From Bacteroidota bacterium (GTDB taxonomy: Bacteria > Bacteroidota > Bacteroidia > B-17B0 > Aurantibacillaceae), in NCBI GenBank assembly GCA_963169355.1, contig CAUJCR010000028.1:62001-126000 (forward strand): 64,000 bases of DNA, in the 5' to 3' direction. Below are positions 54,820-64,000 of this stretch, in pieces; position 1 is the stretch's first letter, and the number at the start of each line of letters is the position of its first letter. The position numbers and the translations under genes are program-made. Under the pieces are notes generated by a model that saw only the letters and a program-made list of their open reading frames with translations, had not been told where the DNA came from and made no database searches.

Positions 54820-55539
54820 GCGTTATATATGTCATTTTATAAATTACACCTTTGGTAATTCGCTGTTCTACAGGCACAACCTGATGTGTAATTGGATCAA
54901 TAGTTGGTGTATTTGAGTATAAATCTTTAATCTCTTTATATACTAAGCCAACATCTTTAGCAAATTTTTCGATAAAATATTCTCGATGAATCACATTTAA
55001 TCCCTTATCATCTTTTTGTGTTACTTGCAACACCTTGTCAAATGTTGTTCCGTTAATATTTTCTTGACTATCATAATAGGCGTATTTATATTCCCACTCT
55101 CCTATGGTATTGTGTGCATTTCCATTCCATGTTACTTTGTCCGACACAGGGAAAACCAATTTAGTAAAACGCACATCTTCTTCTACAACTTCTAGTGTCG
55201 TATTAGTTTTTGTATATATCCACACATCTTTTACTATCCAAGGTATGTTCTCATAACTAACAGTAGAGTCGTACATTTTAATATAACGCACTAATCTTAT
55301 TCCCTCTCTTCCTTGATTATCAGTATAATTTTCTTCTAATTTTTCTTTAATGCGGTATTTGTAATAGGTAGTGTCCTTATTAAAATCGTCATAAACAGTA
55401 GAGTCCACATCATACACAATGTATTTACCAAGTACCACTGGCGCATAAGCATAACCTACATCGGGTGGTAACTCAGTTTTATTTTTACATGCTGCAAGTA
55501 GCAACATAAAAAAACAGCCAATAAATATTTTAAACTCAT
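54806..55539 (-). CDS. Lipoprotein of unknown function, frame broken in the signal peptide
   Basis: The open frame runs upstream only through non-signal-like sequence into the divergent gene. A better start is the ATG at 55537-55539: MSLKYLLAV, then a run of seven T (55514-55508), beyond which the other frame gives FFMLLLAACKNKTE, a perfect lipobox. One extra T restores a single signal peptide, so either the assembly lost one base or the gene is frameshifted. The mature part (about 240 residues) has no recognised domain; it is beta-rich with many Tyr and Thr. Likely cotranscribed with the subtilase downstream. Confidence 0.65.
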
Positions 55540-55618
55540 TTATGATGGTTAAAATTATTAATAAAATATCTCTAAAACAACTCTGATTTGTTATAAATTC
55601 GCAGAAAATATTAATCTT

Positions 55619-56776
55619 ATGGCTGATTTTTCTAAACATAAATTTGCAACCAAGGCAATTCATGCAGGTGCCGATCCCGATCCTTCAACTGGAGCTATTA
55701 TGACTCCTATTTTTCAAACTTCAACCTATGTGCAAGAATCGCCAGGCACTAATAAAGGCTATGGCTATGCACGTGGTAAAAACCCTACTCGCGAAGCATT
55801 ACAGAAAAACATTGCCGCATTAGAAAATGGCAAACACTGTGTGTGTTTTAGTAGTGGCATGGGTGCAACAGATGCCGTTATGAAGTTATTAAGCCCAGGA
55901 GATGAAGTGATTACAGGCGATGATTTATATGGTGGAACGTATCGTTTATTTACCAAGATATTTGAGAAATATGGTATAAAGTTTCATTTTGTGAATTTAA
56001 CAGATGCCAACAACATCAAACAATACGTTAATTCAAAAACAAAATTAATTTGGGCAGAAACACCTACTAATCCTACGATGCAAATTATAGACATAGAGGC
56101 GTGTTCTAAAATTGCAAAAGAAAATAATTTAATATTAGTAGTTGACAACACCTTTGCATCACCTTATTTACAAAACCCTTTAGCCTTAGGTGCTGATATT
56201 GTAATGCACTCGGTAACCAAATATTTAGGCGGACATAGTGATGTAGTAATGGGAGCCTTAATTACAAATGATGATAAATTACATGAACAAATATATTTTA
56301 TTTTAAATAGTTGTGGTGCTAATCCTGGACCAATGGATAGTTTTTTAGTAATGCGTGGTATTAAAACCCTGCATTTACGCATGGAACGCCATTGCTACAA
56401 CGGAAGAAAAATTGCAGAATTTTTAAAGTCGCACCCAAAAATTGAAAAAGTATATTGGCCAGGTTTTCCAGAACATCCAAACCACCAAATTGCTAAAAAA
56501 CAAATGCGTGATTTTGGAGGCATGATTTCCATTGTACTAAAAGGAGCAAACTTAGAGCAGACTTTTAAAATTGCTTCTTCATTCAAAGTATTTTCGTTAG
56601 CCGAATCGTTAGGTGGTGTTGAATCTTTAGTAAATCACCCAGCTACAATGACGCACGCTTCTATCCCAAAAGAGGAAAGAGAAAAATCGGGCGTTGTAGA
56701 AAATTTATTAAGATTAAGTGTAGGTGTAGAAGATGTAGATGATTTAATTGATGATTTAAAACAAGCTTTAGCGTAA
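55619..56776 (+). CDS. Cys/Met metabolism PLP enzyme (cystathionine gamma-synthase/lyase)
   Basis: 385 residues. PLP lysine Lys201 in HSVTKYLGGHSDVVMG, PLP aspartate Asp176 in VVDNTFASP, and Tyr50/Arg52 of the GYGYARGKNPTR loop. The family includes MetB (cystathionine gamma-synthase), MetC, MccB and O-acetylhomoserine sulfhydrylases. The protein resembles the MetB/cystathionine gamma-lyase group; substrate choice cannot be read from motifs alone. The next gene follows by 23 nt. Confidence 0.9.
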   Translation: MADFSKHKFATKAIHAGADPDPSTGAIMTPIFQTSTYVQESPGTNKGYGYARGKNPTREALQKNIAALENGKHCVCFSSGMGATDAVMKLLSPGDEVITGDDLYGGTYRLFTKIFEKYGIKFHFVNLTDANNIKQYVNSKTKLIWAETPTNPTMQIIDIEACSKIAKENNLILVVDNTFASPYLQNPLALGADIVMHSVTKYLGGHSDVVMGALITNDDKLHEQIYFILNSCGANPGPMDSFLVMRGIKTLHLRMERHCYNGRKIAEFLKSHPKIEKVYWPGFPEHPNHQIAKKQMRDFGGMISIVLKGANLEQTFKIASSFKVFSLAESLGGVESLVNHPATMTHASIPKEEREKSGVVENLLRLSVGVEDVDDLIDDLKQALA

Positions 56777-56799
56777 TATTTTTAAATTAATTTTAATAC

Positions 56800-57654
56800 A
56801 TGAAAATAATTGAATGCCCAAGAGATGCGATGCAAGGCATCAAACAACTTATTCCTACCGACTTAAAAGCTAAATATATTAATACATTACTTAAAGTTGG
56901 GTTTGATACTATTGACTTTGGAAGTTTTGTTTCTCCAAAAGCTATTCCTCAAATGCACGACACATCTGCTGTATTAAAACAACTTGATTTATCTACCACA
57001 AAAAGTAAATTATTAGCTATAATAGCCAATACAAGAGGCGCTCAAGATGCCTGTGCTTTTGATGAAATACAATATTTAGGTTTTCCGTTCTCTATCTCCG
57101 AAACCTTTCAACAAAGAAATACAAACTCTAGTATTGCAGAATCATTAATACGTGTAGAGGAAATACAAAACTTATGCGTGAATCATAAAAAAGAATTAGT
57201 TGTTTATATCTCTATGGCATTTGGCAACCCTTATGGCGACGAATGGAATAGCGACATTGTTATAAATTGGACAAAAAAATTAAGTGAATTAGGTGTAAAG
57301 ATAATTGCATTATCTGACACTATAGGTGTTTCAAATAGAGATAATATTCAATATCTTTTTTCAAATATTATTCCTGAATTTAAACATATTGAAATTGGTG
57401 CTCACCTCCACTCTACCAAAGAAAAAGCACAAGAAAAAATAGATGCAGCTTATAAAAGCGGATGCCAACGATTTGATGTAGCAATTCATGGATTTGGCGG
57501 ATGCCCTATGGCAAAAGATGATTTGACAGGCAATTTAGCTACCGAGGATTTAGAATATTATTTCGATAAAAATAATATAACACTTTCACTCCATAAAGAA
57601 AACCTAGAACAAGCTTATAAAGATAGTTGGGAGATTTTTAATAATTACCACTAA
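56800..57654 (+). CDS. Hydroxymethylglutaryl-CoA lyase-like enzyme
   Basis: 284 residues, TIM barrel. Near the N-terminus ECPRDAMQG (5-13) supplies the catalytic Arg8 and Asp9 pair. SDTIGVSN, the metal ligands HLH (GAHLHSTKEKAQ) and the conserved GFGGCPMAKDDLTGNLATED near the C-terminus, with its essential cysteine, are all present. HMG-CoA lyase splits HMG-CoA into acetyl-CoA and acetoacetate (leucine degradation). It follows the cystathionine enzyme gene; the two steps are otherwise unrelated. Confidence 0.88.
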   Translation: MKIIECPRDAMQGIKQLIPTDLKAKYINTLLKVGFDTIDFGSFVSPKAIPQMHDTSAVLKQLDLSTTKSKLLAIIANTRGAQDACAFDEIQYLGFPFSISETFQQRNTNSSIAESLIRVEEIQNLCVNHKKELVVYISMAFGNPYGDEWNSDIVINWTKKLSELGVKIIALSDTIGVSNRDNIQYLFSNIIPEFKHIEIGAHLHSTKEKAQEKIDAAYKSGCQRFDVAIHGFGGCPMAKDDLTGNLATEDLEYYFDKNNITLSLHKENLEQAYKDSWEIFNNYH

Positions 57655-57657
57655 CAC

Positions 57658-58176
57658 TTAACGAATTAATTCCCAAAGTACAATTCCAATACTTACGGAA
57701 ACATTTAATGAGTGCTTAGTACCATATTGTGGAATTTCTATCACCACATCCGATTGATTAATAATTTCTTGTTCTACACCATACACCTCGTTTCCAAATA
57801 CTAACGCTAACGGTTTTTGTGGTTTCTGAAAGTTATTGAGCATAACCGAATCCTTTGCCTGTTCCACAGAGGCAATGTAATACTGTTTTGTTTTTAAATC
57901 GTTAATTGCGTCTTGAGTTGTTTTAAAGTATTTCCATTCTACTGTTTGCGTAGCACCTAAGGCTGTTTTTTCAATTTCAGGTTTTGGTGGTGTGCCTGTT
58001 ACACCACATAAATAAATAGCTTCAATTAGAAACGCATCGGCTGTGCGAAATACCGAGCCTACATTATTTAAACTTCTAATATTATCAAGAACCAATACAA
58101 TTTTATGTTTAGGTGTTCTCTTAAACTCTTCAGAGTTCATTCTACCTAAATCATCCATGCTTAACTTTTGGTTCAC
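57658..58176 (-). CDS. SpoU/TrmH-family RNA 2'-O-methyltransferase
   Basis: 172 residues, the short form without an N-terminal extension. The SPOUT knot motifs are present: NIRSLNNVGSVFRTADAF (about 32-49; motif 1 Asn/Arg), LALVFGNEVYGVEQEII (about 125-141; motif 2) and IPQYGTKHSLNVSVSIGIVLWEL (about 147-169; motif 3). Target RNA (tRNA position 18/34 or rRNA) is not resolved. It starts 2 nt after the sprA stop, so it is cotranscribed with sprA. Confidence 0.9.
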   Translation of the reverse strand: MNQKLSMDDLGRMNSEEFKRTPKHKIVLVLDNIRSLNNVGSVFRTADAFLIEAIYLCGVTGTPPKPEIEKTALGATQTVEWKYFKTTQDAINDLKTKQYYIASVEQAKDSVMLNNFQKPQKPLALVFGNEVYGVEQEIINQSDVVIEIPQYGTKHSLNVSVSIGIVLWELIR

Positions 58177-58178
58177 GC

Positions 58179-61100
58179 TTACTGTAAGTTAAATCTTAAA
58201 CTAAATCCAGCATTGATATTTGCTGTAGGGAATGAATTGGATGTTTGAGGTGTGTTTTTAATCCAATCATAAAACAAACGTAAGTTAATAGCTTGTGTAA
58301 GTTGATAGTCTAATGCTGTCTTAAGAGTAATGATATTTTGACCACCAGTAGGCGTACTAATTTCATCTGCAATACGACGTATAACAGTCATGTTTTTACG
58401 ATAAGATAAATCCACTTTAAAATTCAAGTCACTCTTTAATGGTTGACCTTTTATTTTGATAGCATTAATAGTTAAGTTAGGTAAACGATAACCAATACCA
58501 ATAATATATTCTTGTCCTTTAGTTTCAATAATTTGAGGACCTGTAATATTTAAGTTTACAGATTTATCTTTCTTCATCTCGAAATTAGCCATCCAACCTG
58601 GTTTATTAAATCTTAAATCTACTTTAATTAACGGGCTAAAAGCTTCGGTAATTGTAGCACCCATTATTGTATATCGTGGATTAAAATTAGCTGTTTGTCC
58701 AAAATTAGCCATTGGTACACGAGTGCCTTGACCTTCAACAAAGAGTAAGTTATTATTATATCCACCTAAAGTATATGTTGAGCGATAAGCATGTCTTAAT
58801 GTAATGGATTGGAAATACTTTTTAGCAATTTTTAATTTACCTAGTCCGTCCCAGGTTACAGTCCAGTTTGGCATTGGTATTTGCTTAAACATCTTATCAG
58901 TGCCAACACCTTTTAATTTCTTACCTGTATAGGTTTGATAAAAGGTTCCTAATAACACATCTTGTTGTGTATTACTATAACCATCATATTGTTGTTTACC
59001 ATAAGCGTCTGTATAAGTACCATTACTAAAACTATTTGATTCTGATAACTCTCTAGCCACATCGGCACGTGTCGCTAAAAACTCGTCAAATAATACCGAC
59101 GAACCATCTTTTATGTTTCCTTTATCTTTAAATGATTTCCCTAAAGTAAACACACTAATGCTGTAATTACCCGAATTAGTAGGAGTTTCAAACAAATAAC
59201 CTTTATTTCCATTATTTAACTGTGTGTCATCATATCTCACAAATATAGATTGATTTTGACCGTATGTTTTACTACCATTTAATTCTATTTTTAAACTTCC
59301 ATGCGGTTCAACGTTGGCTCTATAGGTAATATTTTGACTGCTAGTAGTAGTATATGGATTACTTTGATTAGGATTTTTCACTAACCAATCATTATTAATT
59401 GCTTTTCTTAAAATACTATCATTTGCTCCACCCACAAAGGCAATACCAGGAGCCATACCTTTGCTTGGATCCATACCTACATATTGCGAACTAGGATAAA
59501 AACCTGGCAATGCCGTTCCATTAGTTTGTTGATAAGATACCGTAACTTGTTTCAGCATCATAATTCCTTTTGCTAAAAACGCTCCTATGTCTTCAAAGTT
59601 ATTTACTTTATCTTCTTTTAACTTCGTACTATCCTTAGCATTTTTAGGCTTTGTTTCATTTTTCTTAGGGTCTTTTTTACCACCTGTATTTACTCTTTTA
59701 AAATATGGTATTTTATTATAAAGCGTAGTCATATTAAATGTACCATTCAAATTTTTAGTATTTGTGTTTTGAATGGTATTACCCACAATTTCTTGAGCAA
59801 ATGGTCTTCGTGTCCACGTGTAAGTTGAACTATAACGTGCTGTAGCATTAACAAAATCAAAAATCGGAATTTTATTTATTGGAATCTGATAATTTAAGTT
59901 TGCTTGTTGTCGGTATGAGGTGGTAGTTCCTAAACCTATTAAATTTTGTTGAATTGTATCTCGTTCTTCTTTGGTATCAATTTTACCATAAGGCTCTAGA
60001 ATCCTACCATCATTATTAGCGGTGTAATCAAATTTTAAATTCTTTGTTAGGTTCCACTGCATATCATAGTTGCGTGTAATATTAAATGTTTTATTATACT
60101 GTGTTTGGGTATAATTATCTGTGCTACCCGTATAAAAAGCCGTAATATCACGATTTAATAATTCGCTATAACTTCTATTCACATCCATATTAAATCCTAA
60201 TCTACTTGGCAATGGGGTTAAATTAAAATCTTTTACCAATGCCATCCATTTATTATTTAAAATTTTGTTTTTAGATTTTTTAAATGGTGTCCAAGGCTTA
60301 GCAGTAATTGCGTAATTATATGCTAATGCCCCACGATACGTTTTAATAATACTATGATCTATATTCACGTTACGTCTTGTCATCTCGGTGTAAGCATAGG
60401 TAACCGAAAAATTTGAAACGTCCCAAGGCATCGGTTTAGCGCCCTCTTTTTTAAGACCATCTATTTTCACATTCGAGAAATTGTAGCCTTTTCTTACTGT
60501 TACATCTTGAGCATTTTTCTTAATTTGTTTTCTAATCTCATCAGGAATATTTTCGTTATTAATTTTAATGTCTGGATCGTAAGGGCTGTATTGTGGCGTA
60601 ATACGTGTTTCACCATACGAGTAATAAACAGGTAAATTCACTCTCCATTTTTGAGGAAAAAATTTACCTAATTGGAAAGTAGAGGCACCGTCCCATTGAA
60701 AGTTAGTTTCACGACTCCTTTCACTAATTTTCTTTTCAATACTTCCAAAATATGGTGTACTGTATAATGCTGATAAAGACACTTGACCAAAATCTGCCAA
60801 TTTAGCTTGTACACTTCCAGTTGTTGCCCATCCACCTTTATTTACAAAATCCGTTAGTCGTAACTCGTTTATCCATATCTCTGCACATTTTGGCAAACGG
60901 GCATCGTCCTTTGGATTTCTAATACCAACCATAATGGTTTTAATAGCACCTAAATTCGGGTTACCAACAATAGTAATCGTATTATTCCCATCTGAGTCGG
61001 TAAAAGGTTGCTGCATCGCCAATAAATCGGTTCCTAATTGTGCATTACGTTTTACTTTAGCAGATGTTATTTTCTCAAAATCAATAATAAATTCATTATC

Positions 61101-64000
61101 ACTTGGCCACACAGCGTATTTACCATCATCTGTATTTGGGTCGTAATATCCTTTAGGTGTTAATCTTACAGGTATTTCATACTCATAATAGTTGTTATTA
61201 TAATCAGATCCTAAACGAACAAACACAGTAACATCTCCATCGTTTAATAGTTCATTACCCATTTGTTCGGCATGCATAAACATTTTTACTTTTCCAAATG
61301 AACGAGCGTCTAGGTCGTTGATTGTTTTTACGATGGCTCTGCTATCTCCGTCTTTTAAATTACAAACTCTTAATGATAAAGCTTGTTCATTTAATAACAC
61401 ATTATTGGTAGCTTGAATATTTTGTTGTTGATTAATTTTAGGAGGTAACACATAGTTTACTGGCTCTTTAGAACCATTTTCTTGTAAACTTACAGCCGAT
61501 ACATCAAACGAGGTAGAATTATCATCAGTTGCAATATATTCGCCTGGGCGTGTTAAATCAAAAGCATAACGTCTCCAATCACTTCTTACAAGCTCCATAC
61601 GTGCAATACGGCAGATAATGGGTTTATTAAATCCTTTCATAAATACACGCATAAATCGAATGGAGTTAAATCCTTCTATTGAACCTACTGCCTTTTGATA
61701 TTCGGCAATAGGAATTTTAAATTGATACCACTTCACCGTTTTTTGCGTATTTCCAATAGTTGCACTTCCTTCTAAAACATTCACAATATAATTATGGCCT
61801 ACATTGCTTGGATTTACATCTTGAGGCGAAATATTTACTTTATATTGATAATAGTTTTCTGCCTCGCTTAGTGTGTTATCCTTATTAATATCTTCAATAT
61901 TAGGAATATTAGTTGCCGCACTAGCAATATTGGCATCAGGATACTGATCAGGAGTTGGTGAGTTACCTTGTGTGTTGTTGTATTTTTTATAACGACGAAT
62001 TGTATTCCCTTCTGCATCAGAAAGTGCATCATAATCACTCCCTCTAAAGAAATGGTAGTTATCACTACTTGGATCATTTAAGGCATCTTGTACATCTGGT
62101 CCGGATGCGCCAGAAGCATTAAGAGCAGCTATAAAAGCACTAAATTTACGTGCCTCGGCAGTATCTGGCAATCCATCATATCCAACATCTTGATATGGTC
62201 TATCATTCGGATCATTAACAAAAGCATTTGAAACAGCTGGTAAGGTTGGATATCTTGCTAAATTAGATTCCAGTACAGGTAAATTAGCGCTTGAAGTAGA
62301 GGCGCCTGGTAATCCATTTTCATAAGTCATTCTTCCATCTTTAATGATATCCTCACTGACGTTACCTAAGTTAATATACATTTCACCAGACGGAAGACTA
62401 GAGGCATCCATATCAGGATAAGTGCCAGAGTTATAATCACTATTAAATGGATCCATCATCCAAAATTGAATGTACTCAATATTAGCTGCCTGAAAATCAT
62501 TGGTTTCTAAACGGCGCATAATACCTCCCCAACGAGACTCTGGGTTATTTAAACGTCCAACATTGTTTATACCTGCAGATATGCCCGAAACTGGATTTAC
62601 ATCATAATTATAAGGACCACGTTCGCTCGGATAGAAAGCTAGATCAAGTACTGGTAATATAACTGGTTGCCCATTTACAGGCGTTTTACTAGGAAATAAT
62701 TCTGTTTCTAATACCTGACGCATAAAGTTGTTAGAATAAGTGCTCTCAGGTATATTTCCAGGTTTGGTACTTGTATTTTGCATTCCATAAAACAATGGAT
62801 CTATGGTGTACCAGTTAAATTGTGCTCTATTTAATCCCGTTTTCACATCATCTGTAAGCGATGCTTCTGGAAATAAGGTAGATTGTCCCTGCGGGATACT
62901 TGCTAAAAACCAAGCTGAAGGACTACGTAAATCTATTAATGAAATACTTCCTTCAAAATCATCGATGTATGAATTACCGCTTTTACCAATTGCTTTAGAG
63001 TTGCCCGGTATTAATTGAGCAAATTCGCCACGGGTAGAAATGGTACTCATTTCTTTAGTATTTATTAGTGGAATTTTATCAATTAAGCGAGTTAAAAAAG
63101 GCACATCGGTATTATAAGTATAATCAGTTCCCCAAATGGTATTAGAAACTGGCTCATCACCCACATTTACTTTTTGTGTTACAGGTTTTTCATTTAAGTG
63201 CAATACGGTTCCTCCTAATAATAATTTTTTATTAACCTTAAAATCTAATCGAGTACCAAATAAACTCTTTTGCTGAATATTAAATAACGAATTACTTTCT
63301 GTACTTACTTTAATGTTTGCACCAGAGTTTAAAATACTTTCATTGATAATTTTTACTCTACCTAATGTATAATCAACTGTATAATCCACATTTTCAGTAA
63401 GTGTTTGTCCATTAGCAGTTACTTGCACTGCACCCTGAGGAATGTTTAGCGCATTTAATGAAATCTCAGCTCCAGAAGCTGATTTATATTGTCCTTTTAA
63501 TTTATAACGATTTTTTTCGGGTAATAATTGAGCAATGGTTCTGGTTGAATCATATAATTCTTGATAAATATATTTGTTGTATGATGTTGGATCATCGCTT
63601 GCACTAAACTTGCTTCTTAAATTATTTCCAAATGGTTCTTTAGATGACAAATAAATTCTACCGTTATTTGGATTAATCGTATAACCAGGCAAGAAATCGA
63701 ATACACCATCAGAAAATAAATCGCCATTCACACTTAATTTATCAAAACCCATCAATTGTACTAATAATTTACCATTCACACTCCCGTATGGAATGTAAGG
63801 AATATCAACTCCAGTCTCAATATTATTATAATAAATATCGCATTTAAAATCTGCAGCATTTAAGTTATAAGCCCCTATTGAATAAACGTTTTTCATCATT
63901 AAATCCCACGTACTTAACTTAGGACTTGTAATTGACGCACTTTTTAGTAATTTTAAATATAAAGGTCCAGTAGTAAACTGATCGGAAAACTCACCTACTT
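58179..64000 (-). CDS. sprA: SprA, type IX secretion outer-membrane translocon / gliding protein (5' partial)
   Basis: The frame is open to the window edge, so the N-terminus is missing. The 1940 visible residues are the large C-terminal part of a protein that is about 2400 residues in characterised species. SprA is the outer-membrane pore through which T9SS substrates leave the cell. Visible features include WDLMMKNVYSIGAYNLNA near the left end of the visible part, long strand-rich segments with many Tyr/Asn/Asp, and repeated short beta-hairpin units ending in a Phe-terminated C-terminus (FSLRFNLQ) consistent with a large beta-barrel. Two clients with sorting domains are encoded in the window (12744 and 53173). 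Confidence 0.92.
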   Translation of the reverse strand, partial: VGEFSDQFTTGPLYLKLLKSASITSPKLSTWDLMMKNVYSIGAYNLNAADFKCDIYYNNIETGVDIPYIPYGSVNGKLLVQLMGFDKLSVNGDLFSDGVFDFLPGYTINPNNGRIYLSSKEPFGNNLRSKFSASDDPTSYNKYIYQELYDSTRTIAQLLPEKNRYKLKGQYKSASGAEISLNALNIPQGAVQVTANGQTLTENVDYTVDYTLGRVKIINESILNSGANIKVSTESNSLFNIQQKSLFGTRLDFKVNKKLLLGGTVLHLNEKPVTQKVNVGDEPVSNTIWGTDYTYNTDVPFLTRLIDKIPLINTKEMSTISTRGEFAQLIPGNSKAIGKSGNSYIDDFEGSISLIDLRSPSAWFLASIPQGQSTLFPEASLTDDVKTGLNRAQFNWYTIDPLFYGMQNTSTKPGNIPESTYSNNFMRQVLETELFPSKTPVNGQPVILPVLDLAFYPSERGPYNYDVNPVSGISAGINNVGRLNNPESRWGGIMRRLETNDFQAANIEYIQFWMMDPFNSDYNSGTYPDMDASSLPSGEMYINLGNVSEDIIKDGRMTYENGLPGASTSSANLPVLESNLARYPTLPAVSNAFVNDPNDRPYQDVGYDGLPDTAEARKFSAFIAALNASGASGPDVQDALNDPSSDNYHFFRGSDYDALSDAEGNTIRRYKKYNNTQGNSPTPDQYPDANIASAATNIPNIEDINKDNTLSEAENYYQYKVNISPQDVNPSNVGHNYIVNVLEGSATIGNTQKTVKWYQFKIPIAEYQKAVGSIEGFNSIRFMRVFMKGFNKPIICRIARMELVRSDWRRYAFDLTRPGEYIATDDNSTSFDVSAVSLQENGSKEPVNYVLPPKINQQQNIQATNNVLLNEQALSLRVCNLKDGDSRAIVKTINDLDARSFGKVKMFMHAEQMGNELLNDGDVTVFVRLGSDYNNNYYEYEIPVRLTPKGYYDPNTDDGKYAVWPSDNEFIIDFEKITSAKVKRNAQLGTDLLAMQQPFTDSDGNNTITIVGNPNLGAIKTIMVGIRNPKDDARLPKCAEIWINELRLTDFVNKGGWATTGSVQAKLADFGQVSLSALYSTPYFGSIEKKISERSRETNFQWDGASTFQLGKFFPQKWRVNLPVYYSYGETRITPQYSPYDPDIKINNENIPDEIRKQIKKNAQDVTVRKGYNFSNVKIDGLKKEGAKPMPWDVSNFSVTYAYTEMTRRNVNIDHSIIKTYRGALAYNYAITAKPWTPFKKSKNKILNNKWMALVKDFNLTPLPSRLGFNMDVNRSYSELLNRDITAFYTGSTDNYTQTQYNKTFNITRNYDMQWNLTKNLKFDYTANNDGRILEPYGKIDTKEERDTIQQNLIGLGTTTSYRQQANLNYQIPINKIPIFDFVNATARYSSTYTWTRRPFAQEIVGNTIQNTNTKNLNGTFNMTTLYNKIPYFKRVNTGGKKDPKKNETKPKNAKDSTKLKEDKVNNFEDIGAFLAKGIMMLKQVTVSYQQTNGTALPGFYPSSQYVGMDPSKGMAPGIAFVGGANDSILRKAINNDWLVKNPNQSNPYTTTSSQNITYRANVEPHGSLKIELNGSKTYGQNQSIFVRYDDTQLNNGNKGYLFETPTNSGNYSISVFTLGKSFKDKGNIKDGSSVLFDEFLATRADVARELSESNSFSNGTYTDAYGKQQYDGYSNTQQDVLLGTFYQTYTGKKLKGVGTDKMFKQIPMPNWTVTWDGLGKLKIAKKYFQSITLRHAYRSTYTLGGYNNNLLFVEGQGTRVPMANFGQTANFNPRYTIMGATITEAFSPLIKVDLRFNKPGWMANFEMKKDKSVNLNITGPQIIETKGQEYIIGIGYRLPNLTINAIKIKGQPLKSDLNFKVDLSYRKNMTVIRRIADEISTPTGGQNIITLKTALDYQLTQAINLRLFYDWIKNTPQTSNSFPTANINAGFSLRFNLQ

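Overview
The window is AT-rich DNA from a Bacteroidota bacterium, from a Flavobacteriales/Sphingobacteriales/Chitinophagales-type lineage. The evidence is a SprA translocon/gliding protein, two secreted proteins with type IX secretion (T9SS) C-terminal sorting domains, promoters of the TAnnTTTG type, an atpD-atpC pair detached from the other ATPase genes, the futalosine menaquinone gene mqnB, and many LVAC/LAAC-type lipoprotein signals. No rRNA, tRNA, CRISPR array, complete insertion sequence or phage was seen. Both ends of the window cut through genes.

Layout. 1-11.5 kb is housekeeping: a Lys/Ala-rich tail fragment, a secreted protein, rsmG, an ECF sigma factor, a membrane glycosyltransferase, a HAD phosphatase, metK, ilvE, an M23/LysM peptidase, a DedA protein, dgkA, a nucleoside phosphorylase and a SirB1-like protein. 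11.5-39.1 kb is a large surface-polysaccharide locus: two DegT aminotransferases, a NeuD-like acyltransferase, a Wzm/Wzt ABC exporter, about eight glycosyltransferases, an acyltransferase-3, a NodB deacetylase, a formyltransferase, a transglutaminase-like membrane protein, asparagine synthase, a Wzy-like membrane protein, two sugar epimerases and an 1142-residue T9SS PKD protein. A four-gene minus-strand block (21.9-26.3 kb) interrupts the plus-strand genes, and its left edge carries a decayed copy of the glycosyltransferase that lies intact on its right. 39.1-49.5 kb returns to core functions: queG, an AI-2E transporter, rlmN, lepB, wbqC, a PAS-SpoIIE phosphatase, folE, queD, mqnB, atpC and atpD. 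49.5-64 kb holds an orphan gene in unusual sequence, then an NlpC/P60 lipoprotein, a PAP2 phosphatase, marC, a T9SS subtilase, a lipoprotein with an apparent frameshift, a metB/metC-type enzyme, an HMG-CoA-lyase-like enzyme, a trmH-like methyltransferase and most of sprA.

How the genes work together. The aminotransferases, acyltransferases, deacetylase, formyltransferase, epimerases and glycosyltransferases should build a decorated glycan that contains amino sugars, which Wzm/Wzt would export. The genes for the first nucleotide-sugar steps (rmlA/rmlB type) and for an initiating transferase are not in the window. FolE, QueD and QueG are three steps of queuosine synthesis.

Most notable non-gene signals: a pair of 175-bp TTAA-flanked palindromic repeats bracketing metK; a run of nine G inside a glycosyltransferase gene (a possible phase-variation tract); four genes whose TAnnTTTG box lies exactly 4 nt before the ATG (predicted leaderless mRNAs); and a 52-bp stem-loop starting at the predicted transcript start of the neuD-like gene.
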